Origin: Posidonia oceanica
Lineage: Eukaryota; Streptophyta; Magnoliopsida; Alismatales; Posidoniaceae
Assembly (NCBI GenBank): GCA_037176725.1
Contig: JAZBRS010000026.1
Span: forward strand, 150,361,501-150,425,500
Direction: 5' to 3'
Length of the DNA stretch: 64,000 bases
In this document: piece after piece, positions 45,710 to 55,560 of the stretch
Position numbering within the stretch: position 1 is the stretch's first letter
Layout: each line of letters starts with the position of its first letter
The notes under the pieces: model-generated
Database searches by the model: none
What the model saw: only the letters and a program-made list of their open reading frames with translations
What the model was told of the DNA's origin: nothing
Translations under genes and position numbers: made by a program

Positions 45710-47298
45710 ATGTTTCTTTTAAATTGATTTAACTCTTCATTCATAGCAATCATCCAATATTCATCCTTGCAAGCCTCAATTATATTTTTGGGCTCAATAG
45801 ATGATATGAATGCATATGAAGCACATTCGTGATCCAATTTGGATCTGGTCAAAATTCCTTTGGAGATTTCTCCAAGAATTTGTTCTTTTGGATGACCATG
45901 AACGAATTGCCAGTTTGAAGTGTTATTTTCAACTTCTTCAGGTTTAGGTGTGTTTTCATTATTTTCAGGTTTACTTACTTTATTTTCTTGATTATTTTCT
46001 TCATTTTCTAGATTTCTAATATTAATGTGATTTTCATCAAAATTTACATGCATTGATTCCTCAATGGTAAGTGTTCTTTTATTGTATATTCTATATGTCT
46101 TGCTTCTAGAGGAATATCCAAGGAAGATTCCTTTATCAGATTTGGGATCAAATTTATCTAAATTATCCTTGGTGCTTAAAATGAAACATTTGCAACCAAA
46201 AACCTTAAAATAAGAAATCTATAGGGTCTTGCAAAACCAAAGCTCAAAAGGAGTTTTATTTAAAACAGGACTAAGTAAAACTCTATTTAAAATGTAACAT
46301 GCTATATTGACAGCCTCTGTCCAGAAATGTTTAGGTAAATTATTTTCACATAGCATAGTCCTAGCCATTTCTTGCAATGTTCTATTTTTTCTTTCAATAA
46401 CTCCATTTTGTTGTGGGGTTCTAGGAAAAGAGAAATTGTGTTAAAATCCATTTTCTTCACAAAAATATTCAAAACTATCATTTTCAAACTCTCCACCATG
46501 GTCACTTCTAATCTTAATAATATTTAATCCTTTTTCGTTTTGAACCTTTTTGCAGAACTTTTGAAATTCTGAAAATACATCATTCTTATTAGTTAAAAAC
46601 AATACCCAAGTAAATCTCGAAAAATCATCGACTAATACAAAAGCATATCTTTTTCCACCTAAACTTAGAGTTCTACTTTGATCAAATAAATCGATATGAA
46701 GCAACTCTAATGGTTTGGTGGTAGAAATCATTTCTTTAGATTTGAAAGAGGATTTAATTTGTTTTCCAAATTGACATGCATCACAAAGCTTGTCCTTTTT
46801 GAAATCAATTTTTAGCAAACCATTTATAAAATCACTTTTGGATAATCTTGATAATTGTCCCATATTGGCATGACTAAGCCTTCTATGCCATAGCCAAGCA
46901 TCATCACTTGTAGAAGCTACACATGATATCATTTTATTTGTTTTATAGGATATTTTAATCTTATACACATTGTGTTTTCTATTTCCAGTAAATATTATTT
47001 TAATTGTGGTTGAATCAAAGATTGTGCATTCTTTCTTATCAAACAAGACTTTATATCCAATATCACACAATTGACTAATGCTAATTAGATTATGTTTCAA
47101 CCCATCTACTAATAAAACATTTTCAATAGAAGGATTATTAGGATTACCTACGCATCCGATCCCGACAATTATTCCTTTGGCATTATCTCCAAAAGTAACT
47201 GTTCCTTCGTCTTTAGACTTAAGAGTGCTTAAGAGACTATGATTTTCGGTCATGTGACGGGAGCAGCCACTATCCAAAATCCACTTTGAGTACATCAT
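45697..47298 (-). pseudogene. Copia protease and integrase
   Basis: The protease motif WILDSGCSRHMTE lies at the start (about 47240-47290). The GAG-pre-integrase/H2C2 zinc region follows (LWHRRLSHANMGQL, KLCDACQFGK), then the DDE core (LLHIDLFDQS, IKIRSDHGGEFEND, and GVIERKNRT after a TAA at 46441-46443). A TAG near 46218-46220 interrupts KTL/ISYFKVFG. The C-terminal linker (45697-46053) is Asn/Glu-rich and ends where a frameshift leads into RT. Protease matures Gag-Pol and integrase inserts the cDNA. Confidence 0.9.
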
Positions 47299-47891
47299 GT
47301 TCCTACATTAGAGGACAATAAGGTTTTCGGTACCCAAATCATGGTGGGAGAGGTTTTAATTCTTCCAAATCTATCCCTTTGAATCCTTCTAGGTGCATTA
47401 TGTTTCTTAATTACAAAGATATATTTTTCATTTGTTGAAGCTCTAATGAATCCATTGTTGTATGGTTTATCCTTGAAAAGGGAAAAACCAATACCATGCT
47501 TGTAGAGTGATGGTTTTTGACTTGATAGAATTAAGTCTAGATTTTCTTTTCCTTTTGTGAATTTTACAACAGTATTAAATAAGTCATTACTTTTTTCTTT
47601 AAGATCTTTTATGTCTTTTTCAAGGTTGGAGATTTTGATTCTCATACGCTTGAGATCCATGTTTAACTCTGTATTTTTAATGCTTAGTTCTTCATTTTCA
47701 TTAAGTAATTTTTCTCCTTCATTTATGAGTTGCTTATTTGTTTTTGATAGTTCTTCGTTTTGTTGATTTTTGAGTTTGTATGAAGTTTTCAGATTTTTAT
47801 ATTTGTCATATATGTCATTGAAAGCCTCTATCAATTCTTCCTTGTCGTCACTTGGGGATAAAGAGTTTTCATCTTGTGCTATGAAGCACAT
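47295..47891 (-). pseudogene. Gag-pol coiled-coil linker of the copia element
   Basis: A 198-codon frame starting MCFIAQDENSLSPSDDKEE with a long coiled coil (KLKNQQNEELSKTNKQL, DLKRMRIKISNLEKDIKDL), then FTKGKENLDLILSSQ and TMIWVPK. This segment between the zinc knuckle and protease is characteristic of SIRE/Maximus elements and supports the lineage call. It is out of frame with gag at about 47940. Confidence 0.85.
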
Positions 47892-47948
47892 GTTAGCTCT
47901 TTCAGTATCTGATGATGATTCTTCATCAGAGGAAGAATCAGTTGCATC

Positions 47949-48869
47949 TCAAGTGGCTTGGAAAGCCTTCTTCTTAGGTTTTCTAGTGTCTTTCCTAAAG
48001 GTTTTCTTCTTAAGTAAGGGACAATCTCTTTTGATATGTCCAGGTTTGTTACATTTGAAACATAGAGGAACTTCATCTTGTTCATGAGTTTTTCTTTTCT
48101 TATGAAATTTCTTATTTCTTATGAATCTTTGAAATCTTTTGGTAAGGAGAGCAATTTCCTCATCGTTATCATTTTCTGATTCAGAGTCAGTTGTGGTTTT
48201 TAAAGCAATAACCTTTTTGTTGGATTGTTTTTCACTTTCCTTTTCTTGCATTTGTACTTCATAAGAAGTCAAGTTTCCAATTAGATTTTCTAAGGCATAG
48301 TTTGATAAATCCTTAGCTTCTTCTATAGCTGTTGTTTTCTTTTCCCATTTGGGAGTTAAGGATCTTAACACTTTTCTTACTAAATCACTTTGTGGGTAGC
48401 TTTTACCATGAGCATGTAGAGAATTTGTTATGTCACAAAACCGTGAGAACATTTCTCCAATGGGCTCATTAGGTTTCATTTTGAATAATTCATATTTGTG
48501 AACCAGCATATTTACTTTAGTTTCTTTAACTTGATTTGTTCCTTCATGAGTTACTTCAAGATTATGCTAAGCTTCTTGAGAAGTTGTACAGTTGGATATT
48601 TTATTGAATTGTTCCTGATTTACAGCATAGAATAAAATATTTAAACCTTTTGCATCTAGGGTAGCTAATCTTTCATCCTCTTCATTCCACTCTCTATATG
48701 GTTTGTCATTTTTAGGAAATCTATTTATTATGATGTCTCATAATTTAAAGTTTGTTGATTTTAAATATATGGTCATTCTGCATTTCCAGTAACTATAGTT
48801 ATTTCCATCAAAGAATGGTGATCTGTTAATGCTTTGACCTTCAATTACATTATTACTAGTAGAAGCCAT
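47949..48869 (-). pseudogene. Copia gag
   Basis: Starts at 48869 (MASTSNNVIEGQS), followed by FFDGNNYSYWKCRMTIYLKS. TGA (about 48738) and TAG (about 48568) stops occur at positions where Trp is expected. The open part (48509-47949) has YELFKMKPNEPIGEMFSRF, LRSLTPKWEKKTTAIEEA and the zinc knuckle CFKCNKPGHIKRDC (CX2CX4HX4C) near 48020-48060. Gag builds the particle. Confidence 0.92.
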
Positions 48870-48909
48870 GTCTAAGTAGATTGTTGAATCTTAATTTTTA
48901 GACAACCTA

Positions 48910-48921
48910 GCTCTGATACCA
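48910..48921 (-). promoter_or_regulatory. Primer-binding site, initiator tRNA-Met
   Basis: The minus strand reads TGGTATCAGAGC two bases after the 5' LTR end. This is the standard plant copia primer site. Confidence 0.95.
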
Positions 48922-49446
48922 ATTGTTAGGATCTAGTGATAATCTAGAGGGGGTGAATAGAGTAATTAAAAGTTTACAGAATTCTTTGATGAATTTAGCT
49001 TAAAATTAATTACACAAATGTACTAGCACAATCTATGGTATTGAATTTTATTCTAAAACATGCAAAGAAGGAGAAGATAGGCAATGTATAACTCAGTTAT
49101 ATATAGTGGTTCAGCGACCCGGCCTAGTCCACTCCCAGATTCCCTCTAGAGTTCCCTTAATCTTTAATCACAGTAAATTACACTTACTTGATGAAGATTA
49201 CAACTGCCTCTGCAAACACCACAGAGCCCATCTCTCAGCTAGAGAAGAATACCACGCTTGTTACAAATTGCTCTATAATAAGTAGCTCTTTTGATCTCCC
49301 ATAATACACTTAGCACTTGAACACTCTAGATGATGCACTTGAAAGCTTGCTAGGGAGAATTCTCACTTGTAATTGGATTTTGAAGCTTGAGATATGGAGT
49401 ATATGATATCACTTATATTGGTGCTGTTTAGTGAGGTCCTTAGGGT

Positions 49447-49458
49447 CCTATTTATAGG
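49447..49458 (-). promoter_or_regulatory. TATA box of copia 5' LTR
   Basis: The minus strand reads CCTATAAATAGG, identical to the 3' LTR box. Element transcription would start about 30 bp downstream, toward lower coordinates. Confidence 0.82.
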
Positions 49459-49518
49459 TTTTAGCAAGATCACAAAGTATGTCTAACGGCTAGCTCAAGG
49501 ATAGACCAAGACAACTCA

Positions 49519-49950
49519 ATCGGTATGCCGATATCGATCGGTCGACCGAAAGTCTTAACAATCAACAATATCGGTGGACCGATGAATTATGTTTGTGCCA
49601 AAAACCTTTAACGGTAAAAAACAAATGATCTTCCGATGAACCTTAAATCGGTATACCAGTACAAAATGGTTTTGCCGATTTTGACCTAATCCCCTTTCTC
49701 TCAGTGTAACGACCAGAAGTAAATGATTTTTTGATTAACACTAAATCGGTATGCCGGTAAGAAAGGTTTTACCGATTTTGATCTAACTCCTTTTTCTCAG
49801 GGTAACGGTCACAAGTAAATGATTTTCTTAATCAACTCTAAATCGGTATACCGGTAGAATATGGTTTTGCCGATTTTGACCTAACTTCTTTTTCTTAGTA
49901 TAACGGTCACAAGTAAATAATTTTCTAATCAACTCTAAATCGGTATACCG
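49519..49950 (-). repeat. CCGA/TCGG dyad array in copia 5' LTR
   Basis: Same array as at 41091-41540. ATCGGTATGCCGAT (49519) and ATCGGTCGACCGAA are followed by four ~95-bp repeats with ATCGGTATACCGGT-type dyads and AACGG boxes. Confidence 0.85.
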
Positions 49951-50335
49951 GTAGAAAAACGGTTTGCCGATTTTGACCTATTTTCTATACTTTATCTTTT
50001 CTTATATGATTTCTTCTAGTCCTTGGATGTGGATATATCCTAAGTTCTTTTTAAGACACCTTACACCTTAGGAGATCTATTACATTTCACATAGTACAAT
50101 AATGAAGAAAAATCATACAACATATTACAACAATAAAAATGATCTTCTTATCATTTCTTCTTGTCTTCATGAAGGCTTTGATGTGGTATTCTTTTCTACT
50201 TCTGATGCTTCACTTGACGAGTATCATGTGTTGATCTTTTCCAGATATATTTCTTATCTTAGAATAAACTCAAATATAATAACTCAAGTAATTTGTTATC
50301 ATCAAAATTAAATATCTCATTGATTATTTTCAACA

Positions 50336-50615
50336 AACCTAATATCGTACATGTCGCCTCACATGTACATATCCCTTCTTGCATGTACATCCTATCATCA
50401 CATCGGGCTGGCAACCCTAACTGCTCGGTTGACACCCGTTAAAATGTTACGTTGTGCTGGCAGGCCTAACTGCCCGGTTGACGCACGTCACCTTGTCGAA
50501 CCCCCTTTTTGCACACCGGGCTAGTATCCCTAACTATCCGGCAATGGGTCTGTCAACTTATCACTGGGCTGGCAGCCCTAACTGCTCGACGATAAGTCCG
50601 TCAACTTATCATCCC
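50336..50615 (+). repeat. Double stem-loop minisatellite, part 2
   Basis: Continues the array after the copia insertion. Four more units follow (stem A GGCAG-CCCTAA-CTGCT etc.). Stem B forms include GATAAGT-CCGTCA-ACTTATC (50591-50610, perfect 7-bp arms) and TTGACACCCGTTAA. A spacer with CATGTACAT repeats (50340-50395) separates the split unit from the rest. Confidence 0.82.
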
Positions 50616-50829
50616 ACACATATATGTCACTTCCTGCACATGCATTCTTTTCTTCTTGCATGCATATCACCTTTGCATGTGCATATCATTACCTACATCC
50701 TGGAAAACCAAAAACACAAAAAAATCAAAAAAAGCCAAAAACATGCTTTCCCTTGCCGTTGGTTTTGATTTTATGATTTTCTAAAAAAGCAAAAACCATA
50801 AAAATCACAAAATCCACAAAGCCCAAAAA
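50616..50829 (+). other. Spacer in Tat element
   Basis: Mixed, then A-rich. No gene seen. Confidence 0.5.
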
Positions 50830-51250
50830 ATGTGTAAAACCCACAAAACACATAAAAATTTGTATAATCAGAAAACCAGGCTTTGGACCAACAAGCAGCG
50901 CCGAGAGGGTGTCAAGCATCGACAAGCTCAGGCAAAACCCACCCGAGCAGCGCCATCTCCTTGCATGTGGCCACAGTGTGAGACTGAGAGCAGAATAGAA
51001 CATCTCGATGAGCTCAAAACTCCCAAAGCGAGATCCACCTTATCCAGAGAGTCCACTAGACATGGAGAGGACCAAAGTAGAGTAGAACATAGCCAAAGGC
51101 TGCCTGTACACATTGTAGAGGCTGAGGGTGTATGCCGACCAGCCGAACTCTTAACACCTCATCAGGGACCGCTACCCCAAGAGGGAGAAGACATGCATAT
51201 CCAAAAGAATAGAGATCATGTGAGAAAAAATATGATAACAAGATATGCAT
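50830..51250 (+). pseudogene. Small ORF of Tat element, 5' part (split by solo LTR)
   Basis: Starts MCKTHKTHKNLYNQKTRLW and is Lys/Arg/His/Gln-rich. The frame is cut at 51250 by a solo LTR. Across the insertion it continues in frame at 54266 and ends at a stop at 54403-54405, giving about 186 residues. I recognise no domain. It could be a structural or RNA-binding product of this non-autonomous element, or a chance ORF. Confidence 0.35.
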
Positions 51251-52719
51251 TGTAACGACCCAAGTTGCTACCACCAAAACCAAAAGCCCAACAAATTTAA
51301 AACTTAATTAAATACAACAATTATCAATACTAAGAATTTGCAGTGGACAGCTACGTAACTCCCACTATATGCACTAGAACTCCAAACCAGCTAACCATCT
51401 ACACCTGCAACTGAAAACCACACAAAGCACACGTGAGTGACCTAGAAATCGTCACCTAGCACACACCTCGCAAAAATCACGCGAAAAACCGGTAGAAAAC
51501 CTCAAATACGTCACAACCGGTAAAACCCCAAAAGTCCGGGTTCACAACAATCAATATAAACAGTATAAAGCACAATTCCAAAAGCCAACATGCTAAAACT
51601 GGGAAAAGCAGGTGTTTATAAAATATCACACAAAGCCATGGCCCACCAGCCCAAAACCTCAAAACCACTCAAAACCCTCCAACCTCTCGGGCTGGGAAAA
51701 CACTCGGCCCACTGGCCAAAACAAGGCAGAAATACCTTGCAAAACTAAATCTCAATCAATACCACGGTCCACCGGCCCAAAGCTCAAACCAAAGCCACAC
51801 GCCATAATATAGGCGGAAAAACATCTACCCTAAATACGGCCCAAAACACAAACAACAATATCACGCCATACACAGGCGGAAAGCAACTGGCCCAATATGG
51901 CCCAAACAACAACAAAACTCACTAAGCCCAAACTCAGGCAAAGCTCAAGGCCTAATACGGCCAACAACAACCAAAACACAGCCCTGCAGGCACAAAACCA
52001 CAACTGATCGTGTTGTCTGGCGCCAAGCAACCGACCTAGCCTCAAGCAGTAGCCAGGGACTCACCCCTACAGCTTACTACACTGCCTTGAACACCAGCCT
52101 TGTGGAGGAGCGTGTCCGTCCCGGCATCTCGTCACTAGAGACGCCTCAAATGCGATCTCCACTTGGGAAAGCTATTCACCCCAACAGGGCAAGTTGTCCT
52201 CACTTAGGACAAACCACAGGGCACGCCTAATATACGGCGACCTCAGCTCAGTGCTCCGAACCACAAGAGGCTCCAACCCCTAGGCTCAGCCAGCACCAGT
52301 GCTCCGAACCACTAGAGGCTCCAACCCCTAGGCTTAGCCAACACTCAAAACTAGGCGAGTCCCGGTGCCCGTAACAACTAGGGTATCACGCCCAGCTATG
52401 CAGGAGTATCATACCTCCCAAGTCCGTTGCTACGATACCACTAGGTACAGTCGGCACCCCGACCCCCAAACCTCAACCCAGGCGAAGTGTGCGACATACT
52501 AAGAACACCGTCGCATCCCTGGGTCCAGCCAACACGACTCCTAGGTTTTTGGCCACGGAAAACCTCGGCAAAATCATTTGCAAACCATTCATATTTTTCC
52601 TTAGAAATCTCTTTGAAAACATTTATCAAATATCATGGGCTAAAGCACAAAAAGTCCCAAAACCAACCGAGGAAACCACATTGGAAAAACATTTTCCTAA
52701 GAGAATCCTCAGCCTCTGA

Positions 52720-52915
52720 TTCGGCACGCCGAAATTCACTAGAGTGCCGGATCAAGGTAAAGGCTCACAAATCTGCACTGAAATGGCACTCCATTTTGGA
52801 CCAGCGCTCCATTTTGCTACAAGGAACGGGGCTCCGCCCAAAAATGGTGCTCCGGATTAGGAGAAAATGGGGCTCCATTCTACCAACGGCGCTCCATTCC
52901 AGACCAACTCAAAAA
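52720..52915 (-). repeat. CCATTT/AAATGG dyad cluster in solo LTR
   Basis: Includes GAAATGGCACTCCATTTTGG (perfect 6-bp arms, 4-base loop), AAAATGGGGCTCCATTCT, GCGCTCCATTTTGC, AAAAATGGTGCTCCGGA and GGCGCTCCATTCC. It lies in the same section as the CCGA dyads of copy 3. Confidence 0.6.
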
Positions 52916-53694
52916 ACTTATAAAACCAACTTAAAACCCCAAACGCCCGAATCAAACTCTAACACTAGCGTGCCATATACCAAAATCTCCAGAATAAAAC
53001 AAGGAACGCAACCATACACTCGATATGGCATTTCGGGGCACGCAACACAAGAAAACACCAGAAATCCAATATTCAAGTCATTTTGCATTAAAATCCCAAA
53101 ACACTATCAAATCCATGCCAAATCAAGCGTGCAATACATGCAAACGAGCATCTCAACTCGAGCAACACAAATATAACACAATCGCCTCAATCCGAGGCCC
53201 AAAACACTGGAATTCACCAGAAAACTAGTAATTAGGCAATTAAGCCGTTCGGACCATAAATTCGGCCAAAAACCACATAAAATCCCATAAATTACCAAAT
53301 CTCTACCATAGTATAATATCATGGCAAGGCACACAATAAAATCATAATCAAGCCATTTGAGAGCATACAACCTCATCAAACAGCGGAAAACCACATTCAA
53401 GCTATAAACCAACTCAAGCCAAATAAATTTGACTAAATGCATATAAATCCCTAAAAATTGCCAAACACAATCATATCATTCAAAACATGGCAAGGAAAGC
53501 ATGCATATCAATATCTAAATATTTAGGCTCCTAGGGCGAGGCATGTACTTTGGGACAGAGGGGCAATCCCCATCCACTGGCGATCCACACGCACACCAAG
53601 CTCCACGCACCGCTCTCGGGCTCGCCGCTCCACCGGGACGACGACCGGAGCTCGCCCCACAACCGCCAACCGCCACCACATGTCGGCCACCACC

Positions 53695-54060
53695 GACTGC
53701 CACCGACAATCGCCAATGGAGGAGGAAGAAGAAGAAGAGGAGGAAGAGGAGGGGAAAAGGGAGAGAGAGGAGGGAGGAGGAGACCGATGGGGAGAGGGGA
53801 GGAGGGGGAAGGAGGAGGATGTGTCGGTCGGCTAGGGCACGGGCGTGCGCGATGGGGAGGAGGAGCAGGCACGAGTCGGGAGGGGGAGAGGGGATGGTGC
53901 GCGCATGAGGGGGGAAGGGGGAGGCACACGCGGGGGAGGAGGGGGAAGGGAAAGAAGGGGAGGCACGTGAGGGGGAGAGGGTGGGAAGGAGAGAGAGAGA
54001 GAGAGGGAGAGAGAGAGAGAAAGGAAGGGAAAGAGAGGGAGAGAAAGAGAGAGAGAAAAC
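53695..54060 (-). repeat. GA-rich (minus strand CT-rich) tract
   Basis: Long purine run on the plus strand, with GA repeats at 53985-54055. Long ORFs on both strands here (up to 220 codons) are low-complexity artefacts. Confidence 0.85.
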
Positions 54061-54265
54061 CAAGGACCAGACCACAATCTGTCCCACCAACCACCACAAG
54101 TGGGAGTCCACTACAACAATACAGGTGAAGACCCACACAAACCACAGATGGGGCCCACAACAACTCTAGTGGGGCCTGTAAGGCCAATAACACCCGACCA
54201 AAGCTAAGAAATTCATTATAAAAGCATAATTACAAGAGAAATGAATTCCCAGGTGCTACATGCAT

Positions 54266-54405
54266 GCTGGGCATTAAAGAAAACTGAAGACATAAGTCGA
54301 AGAAGGAAGGTGTCCATGAGAGGAGTGACTCGGACAAGCATCGAAGCCCCCTCAACTTTCGACCCCAAGCACCACACTGTCAACTGCACGGAAAACATTA
54401 TCTAG
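54266..54405 (+). pseudogene. Small ORF of Tat element, 3' part
   Basis: Continues the frame cut at 51250 when the solo LTR and one duplication are removed. The junction codon is formed by base 51250 and bases 54266-54267. It contains KKTEDISRRRKVSM and TFDPKHHTVNC, then TAG at 54403-54405. Confidence 0.35.
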
Positions 54406-54527
54406 AGGACCTGGCCCCACCCTCCGAGCGCTGCAGCACGCTCCAATCCCTTGTGCAGCCAACCACTACATCCTTGGCAGGCTAGATGCAACTCCAGTCA
54501 CTCATGAGGGGAAATGAAATATCTATC
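54406..54527 (+). other. Tat element interior before solo LTR
   Basis: Short non-coding stretch ending in the 5-bp duplication CTATC (54523-54527). Confidence 0.55.
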
Positions 54528-54589
54528 TGTAGACACCCCATTTTGACATGCCAAATTGGATCTCTCTCTGGTGGCTCCAAAACCCATTT

Positions 54590-54875
54590 AGAAAACCCTA
54601 GAAAGCTCTAGGTTAAGGCCCTAGTAAACCCTAGGTTAAACTCTAGGTTTGCACACTAGGTTTGCACTCATTTAAACCCTAGGATAAACCCTAGGTTAAA
54701 CCTTAGGTCTGCACACACTAAACCCTAGAAAACTCTAGATTAAAACCCTAGGAAAACTCTAGGAAATCCTCCTTTAAACCTAGGTTAAACCCTAGGTTAG
54801 CACTTCTTAAACCCTAGGTTAAACCCTAGATTAGCATTTAAACCCTAGGTCAAACCCTAGGTTAGCACAGGACAC
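54590..54875 (+). repeat. Telo-box-like cluster (AAACCCTAG x11)
   Basis: About 11 exact AAACCCTAG copies plus variants (AACTCTAG, AACCTAG) in 285 bp, often as the inverted-looking pair CCCTAGGTTAAACCCTAG. Confidence 0.87.
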
Positions 54876-54889
54876 TCCCATGCATGCAC

Positions 54890-55560
54890 AAGCCCAAGCC
54901 TCCTCTTTTCTTCTTCTCTTTTTCTTCTTTTTCTTTCCTCCTTTCCTTTTTCTTTTTTCCTTCTCCCTATTCCTTTGGCCCAGCCAGCACTCCTCTTCTT
55001 TCCCACTTCTTTTTTTCTTTATTTTTATTTCCAAGCCCGGCCCACCAACTTCTTCCCCCTTTCCTTCTCTCTTTCTTTCACTCCTTTCTTTCTTTATTTC
55101 TTTCTTTCTTCCTGCCTTTCCTTATTTCTTTTCTTTTTCTCAACACCTCCCAGCCCAGCCTAGCTGCCCTTTCTCTTTTTATTTCCATTTTTCCTTTTGG
55201 GCCCAGCCCATTGCACCTCTTCCTCATTTTTTCTTTTCATTTCTTTTCCTTCTTTCTTTCTTTCCTTCTTTCCTTCTTTCTTCCTCCCTTTCTTTATTTC
55301 CTTTTCTTTTCTCAACACCCCCAGGCCCGGCCCAACTCTTCTTTCTCTCTTCACTTTTTATTTTCTTTTTCTATTTTCAGCCCAGCCCACTGCCACTCTC
55401 CTCCTTCTTCCTCATTTCTTCGTTTCTTCTTCAGCCTTTTCCATCCTCTTTTCTACCCCCGACATGCACAGCCACCGCCTCCCCATGCTCGGCCTTGCAC
55501 AGCCTTCCACCACCACTAACTCACCCTCACTTCTCACTAACTTCTTCCCTTCTTTCCCGC
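54890..55560 (+). repeat. CT-rich tract of solo LTR C
   Basis: Pyrimidine-rich DNA broken by CAGCCCAGCC-type segments at fairly regular steps (about 150-170 bp). It corresponds to 32341-32645. Confidence 0.85.

Larger units (their letters stand above)
40495..50335 (-). mobile_element. Full-length Ty1/copia element, SIRE/Maximus type
   Basis: Two 1412-bp LTRs (40495-41906 and 48924-50335) begin TGTTAGG and end CAACA on the plus strand. The interior is on the minus strand: primer site for initiator tRNA-Met (48910-48921), gag, coiled-coil linker, protease-integrase, RT-RNase H, an extra ORF and a polypurine tract. Flanks are AACCA and AACCT (40490-40494, 50336-50340), a 5-bp duplication with one change. 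It sits inside the Tat minisatellite. LTRs differ at a few percent of positions by eye, so it is fairly young. A few stops disable pol. Confidence 0.95.
48924..50335 (-). repeat. 5' LTR of the copia element
   Basis: Same length as the other LTR. The TATA box is at 49447-49458, the MSA-like TCTAACGGCTA at 49482-49492, and the dyads begin at 49519. ORFs inside it are not genes. Confidence 0.95.
51251..54260 (-). mobile_element. Solo LTR, family I (copy 4)
   Basis: The plus strand runs from TGTAACGACCCAAG to CAGGTGCTACA with a perfect duplication TGCAT (51246-51250, 54261-54265). It is 3010 bp. Orientation is minus, judged from the TGTAACGACC end and from the pyrimidine-rich tract reading on the minus strand (53690-54060 is GA-rich on plus). 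The middle (52720-52915) has AAATGG...CCATTT dyads. The end block corresponding to the GGTAAGTG site is diverged. Confidence 0.9.

Noticed and set aside
53515..54193. Long ORFs on both strands (up to 220 codons).
   Set aside because: They come from a GA/CT low-complexity tract. Opposite-strand ORFs of similar length and biased composition show there is no coding selection.
54505..54530. GAGGGGAAATG before TGTAGACACC looked like a polypurine tract and 3' LTR start of the Tat element.
   Set aside because: The perfect CTATC duplication around 54528-59154 and the different LTR subfamily show this is a separate solo insertion. The real tract is at 61538.
32190..54875. CCCTAG-rich repeats as an interstitial telomere.
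   Set aside because: The unit is irregular AAACCCTAG with linkers, not TTTAGGG in tandem.
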